Shown: positions 1-4,483, counted from the stretch's first letter. The stretch: DNA of 7,265 nucleotides from Candidatus Saccharimonadota bacterium (GCA_028289185.1 JAQGGV010000043.1:1-7265); one strand, 5' to 3'. The notes: generated from the sequence alone by a model not told the origin. Program-made: numbers and translations.

Positions 1-36
1 CTATTCTGCCCCCACTATTTGCATATCCACATCTGT

Positions 37-45
37 TGCTATAAT
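37..45 (+). promoter_or_regulatory. Extended -10 promoter of the Nudix-like gene
   Basis: TG at 37-38, one base, then a perfect TATAAT at 40-45 form an extended -10 box. The ATG at 52 follows after only 6 bases, so the predicted transcript start falls on or next to the start codon and no ribosome binding site fits. No good -35 is visible (TTTGCA at 18-23 is the closest), which an extended -10 can tolerate. This reads as a leaderless promoter. Confidence 0.75.
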
Positions 46-51
46 CAACCT

Positions 52-720
52 ATGTTAGACCATCATATCCAGCGATCTATCGTGTATGCACTCGCCTTTT
101 CAGAGGGTATGAGATTTACTGAACTGAAGCCGGACGATTTGGAAAATAAAGCCTTTGACTACCATCTGAAAAAGGTCATTGTTGCTGGGTACGTCCACAA
201 AAACGACGATGGTACATATGCGCTGACGGCTGAGGGCAAACGCGTCGGTAAGGGTGCGCTCAAAAAGCAGAGTCGATTGCTTGATCGCGCCTACTCTACT
301 CTCCTGCTCGCAGTTCGTCGCCAGGACGACGGAGCGTGGTTGATGATGCGACGCAATGTTCAGCCGCTATTTGGTTTGCGTGGGTTTATGAACGCCTCGC
401 CGATTGCTTCGCAACAAACCGTACAAACAGCTGCGGCAGTATGTCAGGATCAGACTGGACTGACCGGTACGTTCGTAGTCCATGGCCACGGCTATTTCCG
501 GGTCTATCGCGACGGTGATTTGGAAAGCTTCATTCATTTTACGCTCCTAACGTGCAGCGATATTCAGGGAGAGTTGCGCCAAAACACTGAACTAGCGGAA
601 TACTACTGGGATACGGATCCCGATTGGCAGGCACCGGATATGCTACCGAACATGCAAACACTTTTTGAAATGTCTCAAGCTCCGGCGGGAGTGTTCGTTG
701 AGAAAACGTTTGATATTTAA
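52..720 (+). CDS. Winged-helix protein with C-terminal degenerate Nudix-like domain
   Basis: The 222-residue protein has two apparent parts. Residues 1-68 look like a winged helix: helices, then a wing with YVHKNDDGTYALTAEGKRVG, the usual pattern of ArsR/MarR/PadR-type folds. Residues 78-205 resemble a Nudix domain (LLLAVRR, GAWLMMRR, then a segment ending DQTGL at 133-137). The Nudix box G-x5-E-x7-REUxEExGU is badly worn: the final GL is kept, but aligned on it the positions of the catalytic glutamates hold V, D and Q and the arginine is A, so hydrolase activity is unlikely. I infer a ligand-sensing regulator, analogous to NrtR but with the domain order reversed. I start at ATG 52 because a perfect extended -10 box ends at 45; an in-frame start at 19 would lie upstream of that box. 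No terminator is visible downstream. Exact ligand and targets unknown. Confidence 0.72.
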   Translation: MLDHHIQRSIVYALAFSEGMRFTELKPDDLENKAFDYHLKKVIVAGYVHKNDDGTYALTAEGKRVGKGALKKQSRLLDRAYSTLLLAVRRQDDGAWLMMRRNVQPLFGLRGFMNASPIASQQTVQTAAAVCQDQTGLTGTFVVHGHGYFRVYRDGDLESFIHFTLLTCSDIQGELRQNTELAEYYWDTDPDWQAPDMLPNMQTLFEMSQAPAGVFVEKTFDI

Positions 721-784
721 TTGGTCGATTTGCGGTTAATGCTTTCACTGATTTGTCCTCCATTGGTTTCGTTCTATCATTAGT

Positions 785-856
785 ATGATTTACGGAGAGT
801 TTATTAGCAGTGAACAGTTTTTCACTAGCTCCCCATCTGTTGCGGGTATTCCATAA
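785..856 (+). CDS. Putative 23-residue micro-ORF, SSEQFFT family (short or truncated copy)
   Basis: ATG at 785 opens a 23-residue peptide, MIYGEFISSEQFFTSS then PSVAGIP, ending in TAA at 854-856. On its own it would be ignored. Its SSEQFFT block is encoded by the same 22 bases as in the 52-residue ORF at 2165, the start codon lies the same distance upstream in both (21 bases before the repeat), and PS follows one codon sooner here, consistent with an in-frame indel. It lacks the membrane segment of the other copy, so it may be a decayed paralogue cut short by the promoter of the next gene. TATCAT at 775-780 is a possible -10 but sits only 4 bases from the ATG. It could instead be a non-coding regulatory repeat. 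Confidence 0.35.
   Translation: MIYGEFISSEQFFTSSPSVAGIP
806..827 (+). repeat. 22-bp exact repeat, copy 1, containing an inverted repeat
   Basis: The block is identical, base for base, to 2186-2207. It contains the 6-bp inverted repeat AGTGAA (809-814) / TTCACT (821-826) around a 6-base centre, which could be a small hairpin or a repressor half-site pair. A shorter match, TTAGTATGA, lies at the same distance upstream in both copies (780-788 and 2160-2168). Confidence 0.85.
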
Positions 857-868
857 ACATCATAAATA

Positions 869-877
869 TGATATAAT
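869..877 (+). promoter_or_regulatory. Extended -10 promoter of the 885-1388 gene
   Basis: TG at 869-870, A, then perfect TATAAT at 872-877; ATG follows after 7 bases (878-884). No Shine-Dalgarno can fit in such a leader. No convincing -35 is present. Confidence 0.78.
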
Positions 878-884
878 GTAGTAA

Positions 885-1388
885 ATGAGTAATCCGGAAA
901 TCTCTTTTAAGTATCAGACAATCCTGCAGGTTGATAAAAGCATGCTGCAGACGGCGTATTTCAATGCAGATCCCGAAAAGCGCCCTGTTGATCCTGACGA
1001 GTTGGAAGAAATATTAAAGCTGGGCGCTACAGCAATACGATCACATGTTGAAGCAGTCTATGAAAAAACTGTTGAGAGACACCCACTAGCTGGTACGCCA
1101 GCTGCGCGTGACGCCGTCGTTCGACCATCTATCTGGGTGGCGCAAATGACTGGCCCTCATCACGCATCACGGACTGTTTATAGCAGGCGCGGTCAGGATA
1201 ACACGACGGAAATCATGACGAATCCGTTGGAGCTAAAACCGGCGCTTCGCCCCTATTGGCATGTTATTGAACGGGCTGGATTTGTGCCCGAGTCGCGGCA
1301 GCATACAGTAGAACAGCATGCCGGCGCCTGGATACTTGCCAGGGTTGACCCGACAAAGTTGCCAGAACAATACGATCTAGACGCTTAA
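885..1388 (+). CDS. Hypothetical protein, orphan, 167 residues
   Basis: I do not recognise this family. The product is soluble, with no signal peptide or membrane segment and a mixed charged composition. A helical stretch near residues 36-65 (DPDELEEILKLGATAIRSHV) is followed by a basic, polar middle and a C-terminal part with PYWHVIERAGFVPESR and HAGAWILARV. The start at 885 is set by a perfect extended -10 box ending 7 bases upstream, which makes the mRNA leaderless. The gene runs into a convergent neighbour: its TAA at 1386-1388 overlaps the stop of the minus-strand gene by 4 bases. GC in 961-1020 is 27 of 60 by my count, typical of the left half. The promoter and the tight convergent fit support a real gene; function is unknown. 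Confidence 0.75.
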   Translation: MSNPEISFKYQTILQVDKSMLQTAYFNADPEKRPVDPDELEEILKLGATAIRSHVEAVYEKTVERHPLAGTPAARDAVVRPSIWVAQMTGPHHASRTVYSRRGQDNTTEIMTNPLELKPALRPYWHVIERAGFVPESRQHTVEQHAGAWILARVDPTKLPEQYDLDA

Positions 1389-2155
1389 GCAGCAATGCCA
1401 AAATCGTCTTGTGACTGAACGAGTGCGTGCAAGGCTTCGCGGCTGCGTGGAGCGGCGTCGCGCCAGTTACGCGCCAGCGGGCTTTCTGGGTCGGCAAACT
1501 GTGCAACTGATTCATGGATGCCGGTTGGTTCGTAGCTGGTACGAGCATCATCGAGCAGTGTGAGTGCGTCGAGCATGACGACATCTTGGATGTCCTGTTC
1601 ACTCATACCGAGCGGCGCGTTAGCGTGCTGAAGGTTGATAAGCCATAGTGCAGTATTGCCCATGGTACGACCAAGTTTTTTCTCGGTGCGGACACGGGCA
1701 ATTTCGTGCTCGTCTCGGTATTGGATAACGAGGCGGCTGGCCAGACTCGCAGAACTGGCCAGACCCTCACGTACACGAGTGAGCATGAACTGCTTGGATG
1801 CACGCCACTCCGCTTCGTCGTCGGCAATGACGGGCAACTTTAATTCTCGGCGCATGAAAGTCTCTGTTGATTTGGCGCTATCGGCAAAGGCATACCATGC
1901 CGAATTGAGCAGCGGAACGGCCAAACGGCGACGAATGTAGTTGATATCTTCTGGCTCTGTGGCTGGCTTTTCAAATAAACTGCTGGCGACCACAAGGCCG
2001 GATGCCTGATATTCGCGTATGAGCGTGCCCGGTCGTTGTCCAGTACGACGGGCGATTTCCTCAGGATCGTAGGCTTTGGGTGGTCTATAGCCCGCTCCGT
2101 CTGTTTCGGTTATGTGGATTGCTGGTAGGTCAAAATTTCTTCGTGCTTTATTCAT
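1385..2155 (-). CDS. Hypothetical protein, orphan, 256 residues, possible N-terminal HTH
   Basis: I do not recognise the family. The protein is soluble and mostly helical by eye, rich in Arg, Glu and Ala. Residues 29-53 (AYDPEEIARRTGQRPGTLIR and following) resemble a helix-turn-helix of the kind that reads 'E-I-A-x-x-T-G-x-x-x-x-T-L', so a DNA-binding role is possible but not established. Later segments such as LGRTMGNTALWLINLQHA (about 164-181) and DIQDVVMLDALTLLDDA look like helical bundles. The ATG at 2155 is the only reasonable N-terminal start and lies 6 bases after a -10-like CATACT. The stop overlaps the convergent 885-1388 gene by 4 bases. The start is 9 bp from the start of a divergent micro-ORF at 2165, so the two promoters must lie inside each other's coding sequence. 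Confidence 0.75.
   Translation of the reverse strand: MNKARRNFDLPAIHITETDGAGYRPPKAYDPEEIARRTGQRPGTLIREYQASGLVVASSLFEKPATEPEDINYIRRRLAVPLLNSAWYAFADSAKSTETFMRRELKLPVIADDEAEWRASKQFMLTRVREGLASSASLASRLVIQYRDEHEIARVRTEKKLGRTMGNTALWLINLQHANAPLGMSEQDIQDVVMLDALTLLDDARTSYEPTGIHESVAQFADPESPLARNWRDAAPRSREALHALVQSQDDFGIAA
2144..2152 (+). promoter_or_regulatory. Possible extended -10 of the 2165 micro-ORF
   Basis: TG at 2144-2145, C, then TTTATT at 2147-2152 (4 of 6 to TATAAT) would start transcription near 2159-2160, a few bases before ATG 2165. It lies in the first codons of the opposite-strand gene. A weak call, made mainly because the other plus-strand genes use the TGn extended form. Confidence 0.35.
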
Positions 2156-2161
2156 GTTTTT

Positions 2162-2167
2162 AGTATG
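2162..2167 (-). promoter_or_regulatory. Possible -10 of the 1385-2155 gene
   Basis: On the minus strand CATACT (4 of 6) is followed by 6 bases (2156-2161) and the ATG at 2155-2153, the same spacing seen at the other leaderless starts. No -35 stands out. The box overlaps the ATG of the divergent micro-ORF. Confidence 0.4.
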
Positions 2168-2323
2168 ACTTTGGTGCGTCGGAAAAGCAGTGAACAGTTT
2201 TTCACTACTTTATTGCCATCTGAAAATCATCATATTAATTTCTGGCCATCACTTCTTGGTGTAGTCGTTATCGTGGCGATCTTTGCCACGATAACTGTTG
2301 GTGTGTACATGCGTAAAGCTTAG
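2165..2323 (+). CDS. Putative 52-residue single-pass membrane micro-protein, SSEQFFT family
   Basis: ATG 2165 to TAG 2321-2323 encodes 52 residues. The N-terminus is basic and polar (MTLVRRKSSEQFFTTLLPSE, 1-20), then NHHINFWPS, then one hydrophobic helix at about 29-48 (SLLGVVVIVAIFATITVGVY), then the basic tail MRKA. Such a helix ended by charged residues is not expected in random non-coding DNA. It fills an otherwise empty 200-base gap and is followed 17 bases later by a strong terminator. It shares the SSEQFFT block, at identical DNA, with the ORF at 785. No ribosome binding site is present; a weak TGn-type -10 at 2144-2152 would give a near-leaderless mRNA. The same DNA forms a perfect 11-bp hairpin (2267-2295), so a structured non-coding RNA is the main alternative. 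Function unknown. Confidence 0.55.
   Translation: MTLVRRKSSEQFFTTLLPSENHHINFWPSLLGVVVIVAIFATITVGVYMRKA
2186..2207 (+). repeat. 22-bp exact repeat, copy 2, containing an inverted repeat
   Basis: Identical to 806-827 and in the same orientation. AGTGAA (2189-2194) and TTCACT (2201-2206) form the inverted repeat. Here the block encodes SSEQFFT in the 2165 ORF and also lies 31-52 bp upstream of the divergent minus-strand gene, so an operator role is also possible. Confidence 0.85.
2267..2295. other. Perfect 11-bp stem-loop
   Basis: GTTATCGTGGC (2267-2277) and GCCACGATAAC (2285-2295) are perfect reverse complements around the 7-base loop GATCTTT. No T-run follows on either strand, so it is not a standard intrinsic terminator. 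It lies within the part of the 2165 ORF that encodes the membrane helix. Confidence 0.8.
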
Positions 2324-2340
2324 CTAGTGATTGGTATGAA

Positions 2341-2366
2341 AAGAGCGGGACTTCAGTCTCGCTCTT
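2341..2366. terminator. Bidirectional intrinsic terminator
   Basis: AAGAGCGGGAC (2341-2351) pairs with GTCTCGCTCTT (2356-2366), 11 pairs with one G-U, around loop TTCA. On the minus strand the stem runs into CTCTTTTCAT, giving four Ts, and would end the 2703-2353 transcript; on the plus strand CTTCTTGTCTG follows, a weaker tail that could end the 2165 transcript. The minus-strand gene's TGA stop (2355-2353) lies inside the loop. Confidence 0.8.
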
Positions 2367-2703
2367 CTTGTCTGATTCTGGCCAGGAGGGCCCTGTGTGT
2401 TTCAAGGGATTGCTTGTTGGCGTAGTCAACAACCAATTCACTTTCGCGTTCATACACGCGTGGCATAATGCCGGGATATTTGTCGACCAGTAGTACGTAT
2501 GCCCTACCATCGACGGCTGTATCATTGGCCATGGCTTGTCCCACGAGTTGCATGATTTCGTCATTATCGCCGGCCACATTGATCGCAATATCGTAAAAGG
2601 CTTGCCGTGCAGCATATTTCATAAACGCCATCGCTTTCTCGATGCTACGCTCTGGCCCGGCCCCAGTCGCTACGCTAAATTTCAGTCCATGTTCTGCGTC
2701 CAT
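2353..2703 (-). CDS. Hypothetical protein, orphan, 116 residues
   Basis: I do not recognise this small soluble, helical protein. From ATG 2703 it starts MDAEHGLKFSVATGAGPERS and continues with two or three amphipathic helices (IEKAMAFMKYAARQAFYDIA; DNDEIMQLVGQAMAND) and a charged C-terminal helix ending RIRQEERD. A longer reading upstream to 2772 would overlap the preceding gene by 65 bases, so I prefer 2703, which lies 4 bases after that gene's stop. TACAAT at 2710-2715 sits exactly 6 bases before this ATG, so it may have its own leaderless promoter; otherwise it is the second cistron of a coupled operon with no good ribosome binding site. The last codons form one arm of the terminator hairpin. 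Function unknown; a partner role with the upstream orphan is only inferred from linkage. Confidence 0.68.
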   Translation of the reverse strand: MDAEHGLKFSVATGAGPERSIEKAMAFMKYAARQAFYDIAINVAGDNDEIMQLVGQAMANDTAVDGRAYVLLVDKYPGIMPRVYERESELVVDYANKQSLETHRALLARIRQEERD

Positions 2704-2707
2704 CAGA

Positions 2708-3274
2708 CTATTGTACCTTTTTGCCCAGGCTCGCACGGTCTGGTAGGGCGAAATCAACACGCATAATATCAATCTCGGTGCCTGGCGCTTCCTCTAATTC
2801 CTGTTGCGTGAACTGCAACGCGTATTGGTCAGAATCCATAAAGTAGTGGCGACGGATAATCATTTGTTTGCCGTTTTCGTCGGTGTCATAATCGACATCA
2901 TCAGCCTCTATACTGGCGTCAAAAATACGCAACATGTTATAGAGGTTATGATTGGCAAAACCAATGTTGTCCACGGCCAACCACAAACATCTATTCGATA
3001 GCACGCCGCACAGTCGGTCGTATTCTGGGTGCGGTGTTTCGTGGTCATAGATTGCGAGTCGTTCGATTGCGAGAGGGATTGTACCGGCGAGATCCTTGTG
3101 TATGTCGAAATCATTCATCAGTAGTGGGCCGTACATCAACAGGCTGCCGGCGCTATTTAGCAAAGCCTGGTGCGTGGCAGCTCTGTCAGTTGCGACGCCG
3201 TGGTCACCGGCAAACTCTGTCAGTCGCTGTGCGGCAAAAGCAATGCCCGGGTCCTCAAACGCGTGTTTTGTCAT
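2708..3274 (-). CDS. Hypothetical protein, orphan, 188 residues
   Basis: I do not recognise the family. The protein is soluble, with an N-terminal helical part (FEDPGIAFAAQRLTEFAGDH, about 6-25; TIPLAIERLAIYDHETPHPE, about 65-84), a central segment (RCLWLAVDNIGFANHNLYNM) and an acidic C-terminal half (DADDVDYDTDE-type stretch, then QFTQQELEEAPGTEIDIM). The start is uncertain. I choose ATG 3274 because TTGCAA (3304-3309), a 17-base spacer and GATAGT (3281-3286) sit 6 bases upstream, the geometry seen elsewhere in the window. An upstream in-frame ATG at 3313 would give 201 residues, with TATATA boxes further up and no ribosome binding site. It is transcribed with, or just ahead of, the 116-residue gene, 4 bases downstream. 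Function unknown. Confidence 0.7.
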   Translation of the reverse strand: MTKHAFEDPGIAFAAQRLTEFAGDHGVATDRAATHQALLNSAGSLLMYGPLLMNDFDIHKDLAGTIPLAIERLAIYDHETPHPEYDRLCGVLSNRCLWLAVDNIGFANHNLYNMLRIFDASIEADDVDYDTDENGKQMIIRRHYFMDSDQYALQFTQQELEEAPGTEIDIMRVDFALPDRASLGKKVQ

Positions 3275-3280
3275 GTCACT

Positions 3281-3309
3281 ACTATCGTGACAGGGGCCGA
3301 ATTTTGCAA
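3281..3309 (-). promoter_or_regulatory. Candidate promoter of the 2708-3274 gene
   Basis: On the minus strand TTGCAA (3309-3304, 4 of 6 to TTGACA), 17-base spacer, GATAGT (3286-3281, 4 of 6 to TATAAT), then 6 bases to ATG 3274. Each box is moderate but spacer and start distance are ideal. If the true start is 3313 this lies inside the coding region. Confidence 0.45.
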
Positions 3310-3345
3310 ACATAAGGGCTTCGTGGATATATATGCACGGGCTTA

Positions 3346-3354
3346 TGCTACAAT
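3346..3354 (+). promoter_or_regulatory. Extended -10 promoter of the 3361-3699 gene
   Basis: TG at 3346-3347, C, then TACAAT at 3349-3354 (5 of 6), with 6 bases to ATG 3361. The geometry matches the promoters at 37-45 and 869-877. No ribosome binding site fits. Confidence 0.72.
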
Positions 3355-3360
3355 ATCGTT

Positions 3361-3699
3361 ATGGTTACACAGGCAAAAACATCTAAGAAAAATATTATCC
3401 AACTTCATAATTTTGAATTCGCCGTTGCGAGCGTTATCGCGCTCGTCGTTATCGTCTTTCTGCCCTTTTTTGTCGCCCCACTTCTGAACCAGGCGTCTTT
3501 TGACACTATTACAGCCTACGAAAAGATCAGCGATGCGTTAATCGCGCTCGTTGCCATTTTGGCGATTTACACCGGTATTCGTGGTTGGGAAATGGCCCTC
3601 AAAAAGACACACAAAACCGTTTACGTCACCGCTATCAGTGTTGGTGTTCTCGCCATCGTCCAGTTCCTGTGGATGGGCCTGCCGACGATCTTTAGCTAG
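3361..3699 (+). CDS. Small integral membrane protein, three predicted helices
   Basis: The 112-residue protein begins with a basic, cytoplasmic-looking tail (MVTQAKTSKKNIIQ) and then shows three hydrophobic segments at about 20-42 (FAVASVIALVVIVFLPFFVA), 57-75 (SDALIALVAILAIYTGIRGW) and 87-108 (VYVTAISVGVLAIVQFLWMG). A loop between the second and third is basic (ALKKTHKTV), suggesting it faces the cytoplasm. I recognise no enzyme or transporter motif. It starts at ATG 3361 directly after an extended -10 box and is read divergently from the 2708-3274 gene. No clear terminator follows before the next promoter at 3736, so some read-through into the next two membrane genes is possible. Membrane location is well supported; function is not known. 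Confidence 0.75.
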   Translation: MVTQAKTSKKNIIQLHNFEFAVASVIALVVIVFLPFFVAPLLNQASFDTITAYEKISDALIALVAILAIYTGIRGWEMALKKTHKTVYVTAISVGVLAIVQFLWMGLPTIFS

Positions 3700-3735
3700 A
3701 TGACCTCTGTAAATATTGAATTTTTATGCTAATTA

Positions 3736-3744
3736 TGGTATAAT
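3736..3744 (+). promoter_or_regulatory. Extended -10 promoter of the small membrane protein operon
   Basis: TG at 3736-3737, G, then perfect TATAAT at 3739-3744. Unlike the other extended -10 boxes no ATG follows at 6-7 bases; the triplet at that place (3751-3753) is ATC, in frame with the downstream gene. The predicted leader is about 55 bases. Confidence 0.72.
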
Positions 3745-3750
3745 TATCGT

Positions 3751-3807
3751 ATCAGACGAGCCAAGTTGCTCGCCCGAGCATCTTGGAACTACAACTTTGG
3801 AGCAATG
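3751..3807 (+). promoter_or_regulatory. Structured leader with alternative stems and ribosome binding site
   Basis: GCTCG (3768-3772) can pair either with CGAGC upstream (3757-3761, loop 6) or with CGAGC downstream (3775-3779, very short loop). The two pairings exclude each other, but both stems are short. GGAG at 3799-3802 is a ribosome binding site, 5 bases before ATG 3808. Confidence 0.4.
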
Positions 3808-4068
3808 ATGGAAGCCTTTTGCACGACGCTCGCCGCTATCATTTGCGGCATTGTGGTGCTGTGGTTTGCTATCAGGAAGATTCCGCAACCGCGGATACTT
3901 TACGTCGCAACGGCGTATGTCGTCATTTTGACGGCCCTGGTGCAATACTATTCACTCGGCATGTTCGCGCCACTGTACTTTGGATTCGGCATGGTCCCTT
4001 TGGGGGCTGGGCTATGGGTCTGGGGCCTGTGGCGATGCAACCAAGACAAGCACGAACCACTGAACTGA
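3808..4068 (+). CDS. Small integral membrane protein, three predicted helices, first of a pair
   Basis: The 86-residue protein has hydrophobic segments at about 4-22 (CTTLAAIICGIVVLWFAI), 30-48 (ILYVATAYVVILTALVQYY) and 52-74 (MFAPLYFGFGMVPLGAGLWV), joined by a basic loop (RKIPQPR) and ending in a polar tail (RCNQDKHEPLN). No known motif is recognised. I start at ATG 3808 because GGAG lies 5 bases upstream; ATG 3805 is adjacent and would place that site too close. The frame is open further up: TTG 3766 and ATC 3751 are in frame and would add a basic N-terminus (RRAKLLARASWNY). The next gene follows after 11 bases with a strong ribosome binding site, so the two are one operon and may form a small membrane complex, which is inference only. 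Confidence 0.7.
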   Translation: MEAFCTTLAAIICGIVVLWFAIRKIPQPRILYVATAYVVILTALVQYYSLGMFAPLYFGFGMVPLGAGLWVWGLWRCNQDKHEPLN

Positions 4069-4073
4069 GAGGA
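4068..4073 (+). promoter_or_regulatory. Ribosome binding site deciding the 4080 start
   Basis: AGAGGA overlaps the previous gene's TGA stop by one base and lies 6 bases before ATG 4080. A nearer in-frame ATG at 4074 touches the site directly, so 4080 is the likely start. Confidence 0.65.
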
Positions 4074-4079
4074 ATGACA

Positions 4080-4343
4080 ATGCCATTTACGAACTGGCCC
4101 CTGTGGGCCTTCCCGATTGTCGTCTGTGCATTGTGCCTGGGCGGCATCAAGTGGTGGGGTAATAAGTACTACCTGCTACTGGCACTGCCCTACTTTGCCT
4201 CGGCAGGGCTGGGTCTGCGATTCTTTGTGCACAATCAGCGCTACGGCTGGGCGGTCCTGGTGGGCGCGATTGTGCTGATTGCGGCGTTTGCTATCCACAG
4301 GAGCGCACTCAACGAGCGCAACGGCATCTGGCCGCGCAGCTAG
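4080..4343 (+). CDS. Small integral membrane protein, three predicted helices, second of a pair
   Basis: The 87-residue protein has hydrophobic segments at about 8-24 (LWAFPIVVCALCLGGIKWW), 30-50 (YYLLLALPYFASAGLGLRFF) and 56-73 (GWAVLVGAIVLIAAFAIHR), with a polar, basic tail (HRSALNERNGIWPRS). It is similar in size and layout to the preceding gene, but I see no clear sequence identity between them. Many Trp, Gly and Leu residues; no catalytic or transport motif recognised. The start is set by AGAGGA 6 bases upstream. The gene is GC-rich (39 of 60 in 4201-4260 by my count), higher than the upstream membrane gene (30 of 60 in 3841-3900). An intrinsic terminator begins 28 bases after the stop. 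Membrane location is well supported, function unknown. Confidence 0.7.
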   Translation: MPFTNWPLWAFPIVVCALCLGGIKWWGNKYYLLLALPYFASAGLGLRFFVHNQRYGWAVLVGAIVLIAAFAIHRSALNERNGIWPRS

Positions 4344-4371
4344 ATGTGCCCAAACCCGTAGTCCAAGATGA

Positions 4372-4405
4372 CGCCGGCAGTGAAAACTGTCGGCGTTGTC
4401 ATTTT
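4372..4405 (+). terminator. Intrinsic terminator of the small membrane protein operon
   Basis: CGCCGGCAGT (4372-4381) pairs with ACTGTCGGCG (4386-4395), 10 pairs with one G-U, closed by the stable GNRA-type loop GAAA. TTGTCATTTT follows. Confidence 0.8.
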
Positions 4406-4410
4406 GCCCC

Positions 4411-4450
4411 AAAAATGAGAGAAGCCCCCGGACACGACGTGTACGGGGGC
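4411..4450 (-). terminator. Intrinsic terminator of the 4484-5314 gene
   Basis: On the minus strand GCCCCCG (4450-4444) pairs with CGGGGGC (4430-4424), with an inner ACAC/GTGT helix making a long stem. TTCTCTCA and then TTTTT (4415-4411) follow, 3' of the gene's stop at 4484. Confidence 0.75.
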
Positions 4451-4483
4451 GACCTCATTGTAGTAGGAACTGGTAGTCGAGGC

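Larger units (their letters stand above)
721..884. other. AT-rich intergenic region with micro-ORF and repeat
   Basis: This 164-base gap between two plus-strand genes holds no long gene and no convincing terminator for the upstream gene. It contains a 23-codon ORF at 785-856, the first copy of a 22-base repeat (806-827), and the extended -10 promoter of the next gene (869-877). Confidence 0.7.

Noticed and set aside
539..763. 74-codon minus-strand frame beginning near the end of the Nudix-like gene
   Set aside because: It lies mostly antisense to a well-supported gene. GGAG precedes nothing useful and the product resembles no known protein; kept out as a shadow.
2708..2772. Longer 139-residue version of the 2353-2703 gene starting at 2772
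   Set aside because: The extra 23 codons overlap the upstream gene and a good start with matching -10 spacing exists at 2703.
3437..3552. Repeated ATCGCGCTCGT at 3437-3447 and 3541-3551 in the membrane gene
   Set aside because: Both copies encode similar hydrophobic helix residues (IALV); codon bias in membrane segments explains it without a duplication.
3783..4079. Upstream half of the long frame that contains the 4080 gene
   Set aside because: It overlaps the first membrane protein gene out of frame and gives a non-membrane, Arg/His-rich product. The ribosome binding site at 4068-4073 marks the real start.
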